NCBI GenBank assembly: GCA_032718475.1
Contig: JAUCBJ010004390.1
Location: forward strand, 1 to 42,129
From: Nemertoderma westbladi
Lineage: Eukaryota > Xenacoelomorpha > Nemertodermatida > Nemertodermatidae
Length of the DNA: 42,129 bases
Direction: 5' to 3'
In this document: positions 1 through 10,437 of the stretch, piece by piece
Layout of the letters: the number at the start of each line of letters is the position of its first letter
Position numbering within the stretch: position 1 is the stretch's first letter
Position numbers and translations under genes: made by a program
The notes under the pieces: model-generated
Seen by the model: the letters and a program-made list of their open reading frames with translations, nothing else
What the model was told of the DNA's origin: nothing
Databases searched by the model: none

Positions 1-2309
1 AACTTACCAAGTTGTTCGCACAACTTACTATCTTTTTAGAACAACCTAGTATCTTGTTCGGTCAACTTACCAAGTTGTACGCACAACTTACTATCTTTTT
101 AGAACAACCTAGTATCTTGTTCGGTCAACTTACCAAGTTGTACGCACAACTTACTATATTTTTAGAACAACCTAGTATCTTGTTCGGTCAACTTACCAAG
201 TGGTACGCACAACTTACTATCTTTTTAGAACAACCTAGTATCTTGTTCGGTCAACTTACCAAGTTGTACGCACAACTTACTATCTTTTTAGAACAACCTA
301 GTATCTTGTTCGGTCAACTTACCAAGTTGTACGCACAACTTACTATATTTTTAGAACAACCTAGTATCTTGTTTGGTCAACTCACCAAGTTGTACGCACA
401 ACTTAGTATCTTTTGCGAACAACCTAGTATCTTGTTCGGTCAACTTACCAAGTTGTATGCACAACTTAGTATCTTTTTAGAACAACCTAGTATCTTGTTT
501 GGTCAACTCACCAAGTTGTACTGTACGCACAACTTAGTATCTTTTGCGAACAACCTAGTATCTTGTTCAGTCAACTTACCAAGTTGTATGCACAACTTAG
601 TATCTTTTTAGAACAACCTAGTATCTTGTTTGGTCAACTCACCAAGTTGTACTGTACGCACAACTTAGTATCTTTTTAGAACAACATAGTATCTTGTTCG
701 GTTAACTTACCAAGTTGTACGCACAACTTACTATCTTTTTAGAACAACCTAGTATCTAGTTCGGTCAACTTACCAAGTTGTACGCACAACTTACTATCTT
801 TTTAGAACAACCTAGTATCTTGTTCGGTCAACTTACCAAGTTGTACGCACAACTTACTATCATTTTAGAACAACCTAGTATTTTGTTCGGTTAACTTACC
901 AAGTTGTACGCACAACTTAGTATCTTTTTAGAACAACCTAGTATCTAGTTCGGTCAACTTACCAAGTTGTACGCACAACTTACTATCTTTTTAGAACAAC
1001 CTAGTATCTTGTTCGGTTAACTTACCAAGTTGTACGCACAACTTACTATCTTTTTAGAACAACCTAGTATCTTGTTTGGTCAACTCACCAAGTTGTACGC
1101 ACAACTTAGTATCTTTTGCGAACAACCTAGTATCTAGTTCGGTCAACTTACCAAGTTGTACGCACAACTTAGTATCTTTTGCGAACAACCTAGTATCTTG
1201 TTCGGTCAACTTACCAAGTTGTATGCACAACTTAGTATCTTTTTAGAACAACTTAGTATCTTGTTCGGTCAACTTACCAAGTTGTACGCACAACTTACTA
1301 TCTTTTTAGAACAACCTAGTATCTAGTTCGGTCAACTTACCAAGTTGTACGCACAACTTACTATCTTTTTAGAACAACCTAGTATCTAGTTCGGTCAACT
1401 TACCAAGTTGTACGCACAACTTAGTATCTTTTGCGAACAACCTAGTATCTTGTTCGGTCAACTTACCAAGTTGTATGCACAACTTAGTATCTTTTTAGAA
1501 CAACTTAGTATCTTGTTCGGTCAACTTACCAAGTTGTACGCACAACTTACTATCTTTTTAGAACAACCTAGTATCTAGTTCGGTCAACTTACCAAGTTGT
1601 ACGCACAACTTACTATCTTTTTAGAACAACCTAGTATCTTGTTCGGTCAACTTACCAAGTTGTACGCACAACTTACTATCTTTTTAGAACAACCTAGTAT
1701 CTTGTTCGGTCAACTTACCAAGTTGTACGCACAACTTACTATCATTTTAGAACAACCTAGTATCTTGTTTGGTTAACTTACCAAGTTGTACGCACAACTT
1801 AGTATATTTTTAGAACAGCCTAGTATCTAGTTCGGTCAACTTACCAAGTTGTACGCACAACTTACTATCTTTTTAGAACAACCTAGTATCTTGTTCGGTT
1901 AACTTACCAAGTTGTACGCACAACTTACTATCTTTTTAGAACAACCTAGTATCTTGTTCGGTCAACTTACTAAGTTGTACGCATAAGTTACTATCTTTTT
2001 AGAACAACCTAGTATCTAGTTCGGTCAACTTACCAAGTTGCACGCACAACTTACTATCTTTTTAGAACAACCTAGTATCTTGTTCGGTCAACTTACTAAG
2101 TTGTACGCACAACTTACTATCATTTTAGAACAACCTATTATCTTGTTCGGTCAACTTACCAAGTTGTACGCACAACTTACTATCTTTTTAGAACAACCTA
2201 GTATCTTGTTCGGTCAACTTACCAAGTTGTACGCACAACTTACTATCTTTTTAGAACAACCTAGTATCTTGTTCGGTCAACTTACTAAGTTGTACGCATA
2301 AGTTACTGA
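1..2309. repeat. 63-bp satellite array, higher-order repeat of three 21-bp sub-units
   Basis: About 36 head-to-tail copies of a 63-bp unit run from the left window edge to about 2309, so the true start lies outside. Each unit divides into three related 21-bp blocks that all begin CAACTTA or CAACCTA. The plus strand reads as heptads (QLTKLYA, QLTIFLE, QPSILFG), which produces long open frames such as 12-611. Many copies change ATCTTG to ATCTAG or GGTCAA to GGTTAA, which are in-frame stops, and two copies carry a 5-bp insertion (near 521 and 652). This argues against translation. Variant patterns recur at multiples of 63 bp: the CATTTTAGAA variant lies at 861, 1743 and 2121, spaced 14 and 6 units apart. 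That shows multi-unit block duplication. Confidence 0.97.
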
Positions 2310-2835
2310 CAACAGACCGGTAGATCAGTAGATCACAGAAACGCTGTACGGTACAAAGCAGGTAACGTGACCGGTAAGGAGCCTAGGTACCTAGCACATC
2401 CGTACACTGACCAGTCAGCTCCGGTCGAGCCTAAGCCAGCACAGTCAACCATATCCCAGGGCGGATGATTAACATCCCAATCTAACTAGAGTAGTGTGAG
2501 GTATGGCGCAGTACATAACCATGGATATAATATCTTGAATTACTTAGGTTATAATTCCAAACATGCGGGGTTGTTAATGTGCTTCATAATTTTCTTTGTG
2601 TGCAACAATTTGTAATGCTGCTATCGATTTTACATTGTTAACTAATTATTTGCTAGTGAATAATTATGTTGTAGTTCCTTAACCTCGCGTTACAACAGCT
2701 GCTCAGGATTCTTAGTTTATTAGTGCAAACATTGAGAAAAATAGAACGCCATGCTATAACTCTATGAATTATTATTATTTTTATTTATTATTATTAATCA
2801 CGTTAAAATAATATTTAGAGGCAACGCACCCTATT
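2310..2835. other. Unique AT-rich spacer, no gene seen
   Basis: After the satellite ends, this stretch has no long open frame, no clear splice-bounded exon and no repeat recognised elsewhere in the window. The first 180 bases are less AT-rich and contain short palindromes such as CCTAGGTACCTAG. The rest is AT-rich and ends in an ATT/TTA microsatellite near 2770-2800. Confidence 0.6.
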
Positions 2836-4190
2836 AAACCCGGGGGGGGGGGTTCAATATGACACCCTCCCCGTGGTTTTTTTTGTTAGAACTCTGAAAT
2901 TAACGCAGTTGGAAATCGGAACTTTACGACTTTTCCTAAAAATCCATTGTCTTCCTAATAGTAAAAACTGTTTTTAAAACTATAGGGAAGTTTTCGAGTT
3001 CTAGCACCATTTTTCAACTCTACTTTTGGCACTTTTTGAGACATTTTTTGAATTTTTTTCATGAAGTATGATTTGTAACCTCTCTATTTTTCATTTACAC
3101 CGTTTTTTGGTGTTTGCATTTGGATGGAATTCATATAAAATAAGCAAGAAATTTCAAACTAGTTTTTTCGACGGGTGCTAAATTTTGGTGCCAGCACCAA
3201 ATTTTGAAATATGTACATTTTGTAAATTTATTGTTTGAACCTGATTTTTGCGCAATATGGGTTTTTTGGGGTTCTGGGTTTCGTTGGAATGTATACGAGT
3301 TGCACCAGGCATATCAAACCTGTATTTTTCGGTGCTGTGTGCAAAATTTGTTGCCAGCACGAAATTTTGAAAATCCATTCAATAGTTAAATTGCTTATGA
3401 TAACTTATTTCTCGCATTGTAGATGTTTATGGGGGTTCTGAATTAAATGGAATAAATAAAATCATTATCTAACTAGACGTCTCAAACTAGTAATTTTTGG
3501 AAGTATGTGCAAAATTTGGTGCTAGAACCAAATATAGAAACCCATGAAATATATCATCTTGTGTCTTTGGCTTTATACGGGTTTGTGAGGGTTCTGAATT
3601 AATTTGAATAAGTAAAAATCACATAAAAGTTTTCAAACTTGAATTTTTCGGAAGTGGGTGCAAAATTTGGTGCTTAGAACCAAAATTTGCTATTTAAGGT
3701 CGAGAAATACGAGTAACAATGATCTGACAACTTATAAATGTATTTCATTTGAATCAGCGCCCTTGAGAATCTGAAAATCTGAATTTATAGCATCGAATAA
3801 GTCAATTAAAAATTTTTTGTTCAAACTGAAAAGTGCTTGTTACTTGTTTTATTTTCATTATTTGCCTACGTAGAGGTCTAAAACTGCCATTTATAGTAAT
3901 CAGATCATTTTAAATAATTTTCAATGGATTCAGCGTCCCAGAAAACTTATATTGAAAATAGATTAGCTGAAAATTGTAACTTTCAAATTTTTTAAAAGTT
4001 GTTCACTTAACAGAATTTGGTGCTGAAAAATAACCATCCCATAGTAAATGTTTTCGAAATTTTTTTTCGGTCTGATTCAGACTAGTGAAATCTACGTACA
4101 AACAAAAAATCAGACGTTTTCGTCGAAATTTGTAGATTTTAGAGGGGGGAGGGAGGGGGGTCAATAGGACCGCCCCCCCCGGTCTTTGTA
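2836..4190. repeat. Diverged ~160-bp tandem repeats bounded by G-runs
   Basis: A G-run followed by TTCAATATGACACC opens the block (about 2842). A G-run followed by TCAATAGGACC and a C-run closes it (about 4155-4180). Between them a degenerate unit recurs every ~155-165 bp (anchors near 3108, 3265, 3430, 3585 and 3760). Each contains GGTTCTG, then a stretch like CAAACTNNATTTTTCGG, then AAATTTTGGTGC, which in some units pairs with GCACCAAATTT as a short hairpin. A single related unit with the same opening motif lies at 34972-35115, so this is a dispersed family. No protein-coding signal was found; the short frames here are chance. Confidence 0.75.
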
Positions 4191-4677
4191 GGCCTACTGT
4201 ACTGTACATCATTTTATAGCTACTGTAGTTACAGAACGCCAAGACTCACAGCGCTCATGGGGTTCAGAGGAAAAAGTATTAATATAGACCTAATCAGGCC
4301 TATATATAAAAACAATAAGCAAGACATGGTTACAAAATTAGCGGGTTACTCTGCGTAATAGTAAATAGGTTAAATGTCATCAGGTTGAGATCTAACAATT
4401 TGCGCGAGAAACAATGAGTTTTATGTAACAGCTGGCAACTCGTTACAAATATTGAATACACTTACTTGAAGAAAAAGCGTGATTAAATAGATGTAAACGA
4501 CACCGAGGAATATGAACCTATTGCAACCGTGGAAGAACTGCTCGACATTCAAGTCGATAACACTAGTTTATGTTTATCATATAATTCATAAACCATCTTT
4601 AAATCGATTCTTAATCAGAGTGATTCTAGAATTTAGTATTGTAGTTAATCACTGGAGTTCTGCTCGAGTTCCTGCAG
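4191..4677. other. Intergenic stretch with one weak coding-like segment
   Basis: Mostly AT-rich and non-repetitive. A short plus-strand frame from about 4491 (residues NDTEEYEPIATVEELLDIQ) is acidic and looks more protein-like than its surroundings. It lacks an in-frame Met and runs into a stop near 4580. It could be an exon remnant or chance. No homologue is recognised. Confidence 0.25.
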
Positions 4678-4743
4678 CTATTATTAGTGTGTTTGTTTGT
4701 GGCTGTTGCGCTGGCTGTGTTTGTGGCAGACAGGAATGTTTGA
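4678..4743 (+). other. Possible terminal exon encoding a membrane segment
   Basis: A CTGCAG acceptor-like site ends at 4677. The next 21 codons, up to a TGA at 4741-4743, encode a continuous hydrophobic stretch (begins LLLVCLFVAVALAVF) followed by ADRNV. That is the composition of a membrane anchor at a protein's C-terminus. No upstream exon with a convincing donor was found; the acidic frame near 4491-4560 is the only candidate. Chance remains likely. Confidence 0.2.
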
Positions 4744-4811
4744 ACGCTAATAAGTCGGTCAATCATGGATGAAATGGAACCAAACTTGGTACACATGTAG
4801 TCTATCAAAAG

Positions 4812-5045
4812 TGTTGAAATTATACACACAGACAGACTTATACAGTTCCTCTGTCTACCGCTAGGGGGGCGAATTGACAGAAACATAAAAATAGCAGTAA
4901 TTATAGAACCAACCATCAGATTCATCTGAAATTTGATAGTGTAGTAACCTAAGAGCATTGCATAATTAGAAATTATACACACATACAAACTTTTCCAGTT
5001 TCTCTGCCTGCCGCTAGGTGGCGATTTGTCAGAGCTCCAGTCCAT
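4812..5045. repeat. Two copies of a ~153-bp unit carrying a CCGCTAGGKGGCGA motif
   Basis: Segments starting GAAATTATACACACA recur at 4816 and 4969, and each leads into CAGTTYCTCTG and then CCGCTAGG(G/T)(G)GGCGA. The unit probably belongs to a dispersed element. The minus-strand frame across it (4626-5045) simply encodes the duplicated unit twice (PPSGRQRN and SLxVCIIS repeated), so it is not annotated as a gene. The motif resembles the core of the CTCF binding site, which is a similarity only. Confidence 0.65.
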
Positions 5046-5720
5046 CGTACTTAGGTTTAATGTATATTATAACTTAGATTATACTACATTACGATTAGGC
5101 CTGGTTATTTGGTAATTGATAAATATTATTTTATAATATTATATATTTTATTAATACTAATAAATTGAATTAACTAATAAAGAGACCAAAATCCCCTGCT
5201 GTTTTTAAAAAGATATATTTATTTCGCAAATTTTGGAGTTATGGCATTAATCTTATTCATGATATCGTAGCTAAATTATAGCAAATGTTTGTTTCTAAGA
5301 AACTACACATTTTAAATTTATATTATATTTAAAATGTTTTACACTCAAAGCCGTCAAGGCTTGTAGACCGTACATGAGTTAGTAACTTTACTTACAAACT
5401 ACAGTATGTAGGCCTCTGTAGGTGTATATTTTACTATATATTTATTTGTGTATAAGTAATTTATCGATTTTCATTTATTAATTCTCCAACTTTTTTGTAA
5501 ATTACACGCCTCATGAATCATAAAAATTATTTTAAAATAATGAAATATGTGACAAAATTAAGATAACAAAAATAAATATTGGCCTTTAGTTGTTATATTT
5601 CTATTGCTAGTATTAACTAGGCCTGTTAACTAATAACGTACTAGATAAATAACTAGTCTGTTTAGACTCTGCATTCTACAACACTCGATAACTACTGTAA
5701 CAGTTTAATCACTTTATAAC
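5046..5720. promoter_or_regulatory. AT-rich upstream region of the 5721 gene
   Basis: A very AT-rich interval directly upstream of the secreted-protein gene. No other gene or recognised repeat is visible. It must hold that gene's promoter, but no convincing TATA or initiator element can be singled out against the AT background. TAGGCCT palindromes occur near 5095, 5409 and 5619. Confidence 0.3.
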
Positions 5721-6371
5721 ATGCAAATTATCTCCACTCTAATATTTGCTCTCCACACAACAATGGCCGCTTCCAACTTTACATGTCCAGCTGGAGTGAC
5801 GTGGAATATTTCCTCTGAATACGACGTCATAAAAGAAGTTTATCAAGATAAAATAGCGAAGTTTATAAAAAGTAATCCTATTTTTAGAAACCAGACAACC
5901 AATGTGGACGGTTGTCATGTTTGCTATGTGTTATCCTACATTGCTTCTGGATATTTTAATGGACCTGATATCGACGCTGTCACCATTGAGTTTCGTGATC
6001 ACGTATGCTTACCCGTACCGCTATGCGTACCGCTTATCGAAGATGCCTGCACTTACTACATGCAGGTTGTACTTCGTGATTTTGGTGAGGAGAATAGAGA
6101 TGATCACTATGTGAGATTGCTAAATGTTGTGAAGTGGTTGAAGAATGATGCCACAGTGACACACGAAGTTTGTCAGTTCAGATGTTGCGACGGCCAATGT
6201 CCTCCAACTGTTTGGAAAGAAAGGGTCGTCAACATCCAATCCACGACTACCGAGGATCACACTGCAACCTCATTGGTTACTGTGAACGGTTCCAACAAAG
6301 TCAGATCAACCTGGGGTATAGTTGTGGCCCTTATTGGTCTGGTTGCAGGAGAACTTTATCAGAGATACTAA
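5721..6371 (+). CDS. Small secreted or surface-anchored cysteine-rich protein
   Basis: An uninterrupted frame of 216 codons begins at an ATG preceded by AAC. Residues 1-17 form a typical signal peptide (basic-free start, hydrophobic core ISTLIFAL, small residues at the probable cleavage site). The mature part has ten cysteines (22, 65, 68, 96, 102, 110, 151, 155, 156, 160), an even number consistent with disulfides, and four N-glycosylation sequons (Asn 19, 29, 57, 189). A Ser/Thr-rich stretch (residues 172-190) leads to a short hydrophobic C-terminus (198-210). That tail could be a GPI-attachment signal or a membrane anchor. The CxxC start (65-68) is reminiscent of saposin-B domains, but the later spacing does not fit well and I do not assign that fold. 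No family is recognised. The coding region is a single exon. The inverted repeat at 6377 begins only a few bases past the stop, so a mobile element probably reshaped the 3' UTR. Confidence 0.75.
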   Translation: MQIISTLIFALHTTMAASNFTCPAGVTWNISSEYDVIKEVYQDKIAKFIKSNPIFRNQTTNVDGCHVCYVLSYIASGYFNGPDIDAVTIEFRDHVCLPVPLCVPLIEDACTYYMQVVLRDFGEENRDDHYVRLLNVVKWLKNDATVTHEVCQFRCCDGQCPPTVWKERVVNIQSTTTEDHTATSLVTVNGSNKVRSTWGIVVALIGLVAGELYQRY

Positions 6372-6376
6372 AATAT

Positions 6377-6426
6377 ACTGAAATTACGAATTATATATTT
6401 ATTTATTTATCAAGCACGTTAAGAAA
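6377..6426. repeat. Left copy of a ~45-bp inverted repeat (pairs with 12989-13036)
   Basis: The sequence AATTACGAATT, an ATTT-rich stretch and then CAAGCACGTTAAG is the reverse complement of the sequence at 12989-13036, with only small differences in the ATTT stretch. Homology stops sharply at the inner edge. Either the two copies are termini of one 6.65-kb composite element, or both are 3' tails (ATAA-type) of two separate insertions in opposite orientation. Confidence 0.75.
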
Positions 6427-6489
6427 AAACCTTACCGGTAGGTGGGTTAGTACCAAGGTATGTAAAAAACTAAAAAGAAACGGTTGTAA

Positions 6490-6723
6490 GTCAATGTGGT
6501 CCCGTACAATCGAATTGACCGAATTGCCCCGACCGAATTATTCGGTCCGGACAATTCGGTCCCCGGACAATCGGTCCCAAAACACTAAAAAAATGGAACC
6601 GAATTGTCCGGGACCGAATTGTCCGGTTCCTGATACTGTATAAACGTTTAGCGTTTTTCAGTGGTTTTTTGATATTGGTGAATGTTCTAGAACATTAGTA
6701 GATATATTTTTTTATGGTAGCTA
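6490..6723. mobile_element. Left part of a hairpin (foldback) DNA element, split by LINE insertion
   Basis: Contains several copies of the imperfect palindrome GGACCGAATTGTCC, then CCCAAAACACTA, another pair of these motifs, then GAATGTTCTAGAACATTAG and an ATTTTTTTATGGTAGCTA end. All of these recur in inverted order at 11820-12425. Removing the LINEs and one copy of the 12-bp duplication brings the two halves together as one long inverted repeat. No transposase frame is visible, so it is a non-autonomous element. Confidence 0.8.
6712..6723. repeat. 12-bp target-site duplication, left copy (TTATGGTAGCTA)
   Basis: TTATGGTAGCTA at 6712-6723 is repeated exactly at 11808-11819. The left copy abuts the (TAC)n tail of one LINE; the right copy abuts the truncated 5' end of another LINE. 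Both flanks belong to the same hairpin element. This is the footprint expected of target-primed reverse transcription. Confidence 0.8.
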
Positions 6724-6777
6724 CTACTACTACTACTACTACTACTGGGATCGGCATGCTGCATTGCAGCTGCATTT

Positions 6778-9700
6778 TTAAGAATGCTGTGCCGGCTTGT
6801 AAACAAAATTGCACCGCCACAACTCCCTATCACCCATGACATTTGCTAGATCATCCGCATCTTCAAGGCCAGTGTCCTTTAAGATGCGTCTCAAGAAAGT
6901 CATGGGCTGTCCACCATGCTTATTCACTCCATGAGGCTGCCAAACTACAAGATTATGCACTGGCTGGTCCTCACGGCAAAAGCAATGTCCTGCAAAGCGG
7001 AGGCGATTTTGTTTTAGTGTCAAGCTTGGGGGAACCAATGAGACACCTCCAATGTTATATAGTGTCTGGTTGGAGATGTTTGCATTGTTCTTGACACAAT
7101 GAACCCGGCGTAGCATTCTTGTGAATGTGCCATCCAGAGATTTGGTGTCCTCAGCTGTTAGAGCCCAGCATGGACTCCCGTAAAGGAGTACTGGAACTAC
7201 TGCTGCTCTAAATAATCGGACCTTAAGTTTCCGATTAATTCTCGGTGACTTCCAAATCCTGGAAAGACTATTCAAGGCTGCCCATGCCTTTCCCTTACGT
7301 ATTCAAAGGTCCTCACCTGACTTCCGGATCCATGATCCCAGGTAACAGAAGTCGTCCACATGCTCAAGCATACTATCCTTGAGCTTATGGTCATCCGATT
7401 TGAGACTTGCTGAGGACTTTCAAAGTTAACTGTCAAAATTGTTGTCTTTCTGGAGTTAATAAAAATACCAACACTAGAAGCAGCATGTTCTAATGATCTG
7501 AGGAGCCGTTGGGCTCCCTCTAATAATTCTGAGAGTAGGTGGAGTTATCATCACCCCATCATCATTATGATGATCTAAGGACATGCGTAGAACATAGTCA
7601 ACCACAATAATGAACAAGAATGGTGCAAGTGTGTCTCCTTGGAGAACCATCAACAGTAGACACAAATTTTGTCGAACCATCGTATACTGATCTGATTGCT
7701 GCAATAATTTCATCAGGAATCCCATATAATGAAAGTATGCTGAACATACGTGAGCGAGAGACTGAATCAAAGGCCTTGAAGAAGTCAACAAAGATAACAG
7801 CCAGATGCCTGTCTTTCTTTTTTGATAATTCTTCAATTATCCTTCTAAGTGCCAAAATGGACTCCATGGTCCCACGACCTTTACGGAACCCATTCTGATT
7901 TCCACGGAGCAGTCCCTCAATGGGATCCCTGATGCGATTTAATAGAATCCTATTGTATAGCTTTGCAGCAATCGAGATCAATGAGATTCCCCGAAAAGAA
8001 CCATAGAGTGTTAGGTTGACCTTCTTGGGAACTGGCACCAACTTATTTGTTTTCATTTCTTGTGGGACTCTTGTTGTTCGGTACATGTCTACTATGATGG
8101 GATATATGAGCTTTAAACACTCAGGTATTTTAAAGACCTCAGGGGGAACACCATCTACTCCACTGGCACGATTGGTCTTAATGCTCTTTGCAGCAGCCTT
8201 CACTTCTGCAAAGGAGATATCGAAAATGGGAATATCTGGGAGTACAGACTCAGACACTTTTACTTCTATAAAGTTATCAGGCAATACCCTGTCATTATTG
8301 ATGAGCTTTTCAAAGTGGGCTTTCCAACAATTGAGGCGATCGGCTGGTGATTCAGCCTTAACCTTGGTGGTTGGTTGGCTTTTCCGCCCAGTAAGCAGAT
8401 TGATCGATTTCCATGCCTGGGACGATTGCCTGCTGTCGTCAGCATCATTGATGGCATCAACCTGTTGGTTTATTAGCGCCTGTAGATTAACAGAGTACTG
8501 CCTGTTAAGGGACCTACATAGATGCAGCCTTAACTGCATTCTTGGCCGCTGTAGTCTGTTTGAGTCGGGACTCTTTCTGCGCCTTGTGAATGTCATTTCG
8601 GCACTTCTGAATTTTGTTGTCAGTCCAGGGGGTCCTTTTCCTGTTTCGAGGGTATACAGGAACTGTTTCTGCAGCTACTAACTTAACTGCTTCTGTAAAG
8701 GCAGTATAGCCCTCACAGTGATCTGCCGCCTCAGAGGCAAGAGCCTCATACCTGTTGCTCAGCTGTAGTGTGAAGCTGGATCTCACACTTGGCTGTTGCA
8801 ACAGAGAGGACCAGTCATGCCGCGGCAAGGCAGATTTCGTTGTTCTGCTAGCACGCAGACTAAGTCTTACCTTGGCCACAATAAGGCGGTGATCACTGGA
8901 GAAGGGTCGAAGTGTAAATGCATTACAGTCTTGTATAGAGCTCCTGTATCTCCTACGAAACAGAATATTGTCTATCTGGGAATTGTGACCACTGGGTCCA
9001 CTATGAGTCCATAGCTTTCCAGTTCGCTTCTTGAACTGGGTTCCAACAGAAAACAATCCATTTCCAGAGATAAAATCCTGAAGATGGACAGAATTTCGGT
9101 TAACACTATTGCTATAGACCCAGGGCGATGAAGGTGATTGATGCAGACTTGCATTAAAGTCTCCCAGGAATGTTAAGAATGCATGCTGATCCATTCCATC
9201 AGTAGCTGCTTGTAGATTGTGGTAGAAATTTTCCACCTCCTCTACAGGGGCAACACTAGTTGGAGAGTAGCACACAATCAGAACCACCTTAAGAAACTTC
9301 TTAGCCAGTCTTCCAGAACATGAGAAGTGGCAACGGATGATGCGGTTGGAGATTTGGTCTATTTTGTCCATTGCTGCATGTGCAGTTGGATTCATCAATA
9401 GACCAATTCCACCATTGCCACTATCATCTGCTGACGCAAGGGCGAGTTGCCAACCGCCCCCCATGTCCATAATCAGAACCTCATCAGTCTGTCCAGTCTG
9501 CATTCGGTGCTCTTGAACACCCACTGCGCTAAGAGAAAGCTTATCTGCCAAGGCAGTCAGCTCACCTTGTCGCATTGGGGACCCGAGTGTTAGGGTGTTT
9601 ACTGAGGTTAGTCTAGTGACTTGCCTCAGATTCACCAATGGCTTTATTGGTCGGGGTGGAACATGAGAGTAGCCTCCAAATCCAGAATCCCTCTCCCCAT

Positions 9701-9995
9701 CACAATCTGGCCTCCCTGGTGATCCTGGGTTTGGGCCAGAAAGGTCATCAGGAAAGGGACTCAAAGAATTGTTGGCTGCTCTCTCTCCAGTATTGGGTGT
9801 GACAGGCAGCCGGTCAGGAGTTAAGTGACGCCTGTGAGGCCGATTGTGTCCGGTAATTCCACTGGCCTCTAATGGCCGGACCTCCGCATAGCTAATATAT
9901 TCCATAGTGGGGGTTGGGGGGTGCTTTTTTGCCGAGTCAGCTCTCGGGGCAAATACCACACCCTGGTGTGCCATTCCACAGGGTGGGTGTCGCAA
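6778..9995 (-). pseudogene. Broken endonuclease-reverse transcriptase gene of LINE copy 1
   Basis: The endonuclease part (about 9995-8514) shows the catalytic signatures of the APE/exonuclease-phosphatase fold: QEHR near residue 161, GDFNA at 278, QIDNI near 340 and SDHR at 367. A frameshift near 8525 moves into the reverse transcriptase (about 8560-7640), which has FVDFFKAFDS (motif A) and, after another frameshift, QGDTLAPFLF. The stretch that should carry the YADD catalytic motif is missing. The frame passes from the end of the pre-YADD loop (about 7530) directly into the GAQRLLRSLEHAAS segment, an internal deletion. More frame breaks occur near 7410 and 7300. The C-terminal domain (7275-6778; LFRAAVVPVLLYGSPCWALT, RLRFAGHC, WQPHGVNKHGG) is intact. 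The copy cannot encode active enzyme. The first residue shown by simple frame calling uses TTG; the real start may be an internal ATG. Confidence 0.88.
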
Positions 9996-10437
9996 TGGAG
10001 TCAGATATGAGGCCCATCACCCATATCTACTCCGGCGCACATGACCCACCATTGGCTGTTGCAGCTCATCTGCTGTGTCATGCCCCGTACCCTTGCTTCC
10101 AGGTGCAGGTCGCAGTGAAGTGCTCTCAGAGTGGACATGAGAACACTCTACTCCTGACCAGCCATTGATAGATCACCATCTGCCTGGTCAGGCCATATAC
10201 CCCTGCAGCCAAATCCAAAGGTCCTTAATCCAGGACCAAGGGCGTCCTTATCCCAGAACGAAGGGGGTCCTAGTTACAGGACCAGATTTGCCCTAGTAAG
10301 AGGGTCTATGCAGCTACAGGTGGCACCTCCTTTATGCTGCATGGAGGTGGCAAGTTTTCTTGATCAACGACCTAGAATACCTGACCTGACCTTATGACAA
10401 TATGATAAAGATTTGTAGAAAAATTTGGGGCGGGGTC
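9996..10437 (-). promoter_or_regulatory. 5' leader of LINE copy 1
   Basis: This interval has higher GC than the surrounding DNA and lacks a useful frame. It ends exactly where the (TAG)n tail of LINE copy 2 begins. By position it is the untranslated leader, which in RTE-like elements carries the internal promoter. It contains short repeats of AGGTCCT/AGGACC type (10215-10300). Confidence 0.45.

Larger units (their letters stand above)
6724..10437 (-). mobile_element. Near full-length RTE-like non-LTR retrotransposon (LINE copy 1)
   Basis: A minus-strand element of about 3.7 kb. It starts with a ~430-bp leader (about 10437-10000), followed by an APE-type endonuclease, reverse transcriptase and C-terminal domain. 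It ends in a trinucleotide tail (TAC)n on the plus strand at 6724-6747, i.e. (GTA)n on the element's strand. A short microsatellite tail and a single endonuclease-RT polyprotein are characteristic of the RTE group. Closely related 3' fragments lie at 14345-15045 and 40905-41094, and the 14345 fragment is nearly identical at the protein level, so the family was active recently. It sits in the (TAG)n tail region of LINE copy 2, apparently a nested insertion. Confidence 0.88.

Noticed and set aside
12-611. 199-codon open frame in the left satellite
   Set aside because: It is a translation of the 63-bp repeat. Neighbouring units carry in-frame TAG or TAA changes and 5-bp insertions, so there is no selection for a protein.
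1-2309. CRISPR-like array
   Set aside because: The repeats are contiguous with no unique spacers, in an animal-type genome.
6170-6643. 157-codon frame overlapping the 216-residue gene
   Set aside because: Out-of-frame shadow that continues into the hairpin repeat; the 5721 frame has a signal peptide and coherent cysteine pattern.
8016-8681. 221-codon plus-strand frame
   Set aside because: Antisense shadow of the LINE reverse transcriptase gene.
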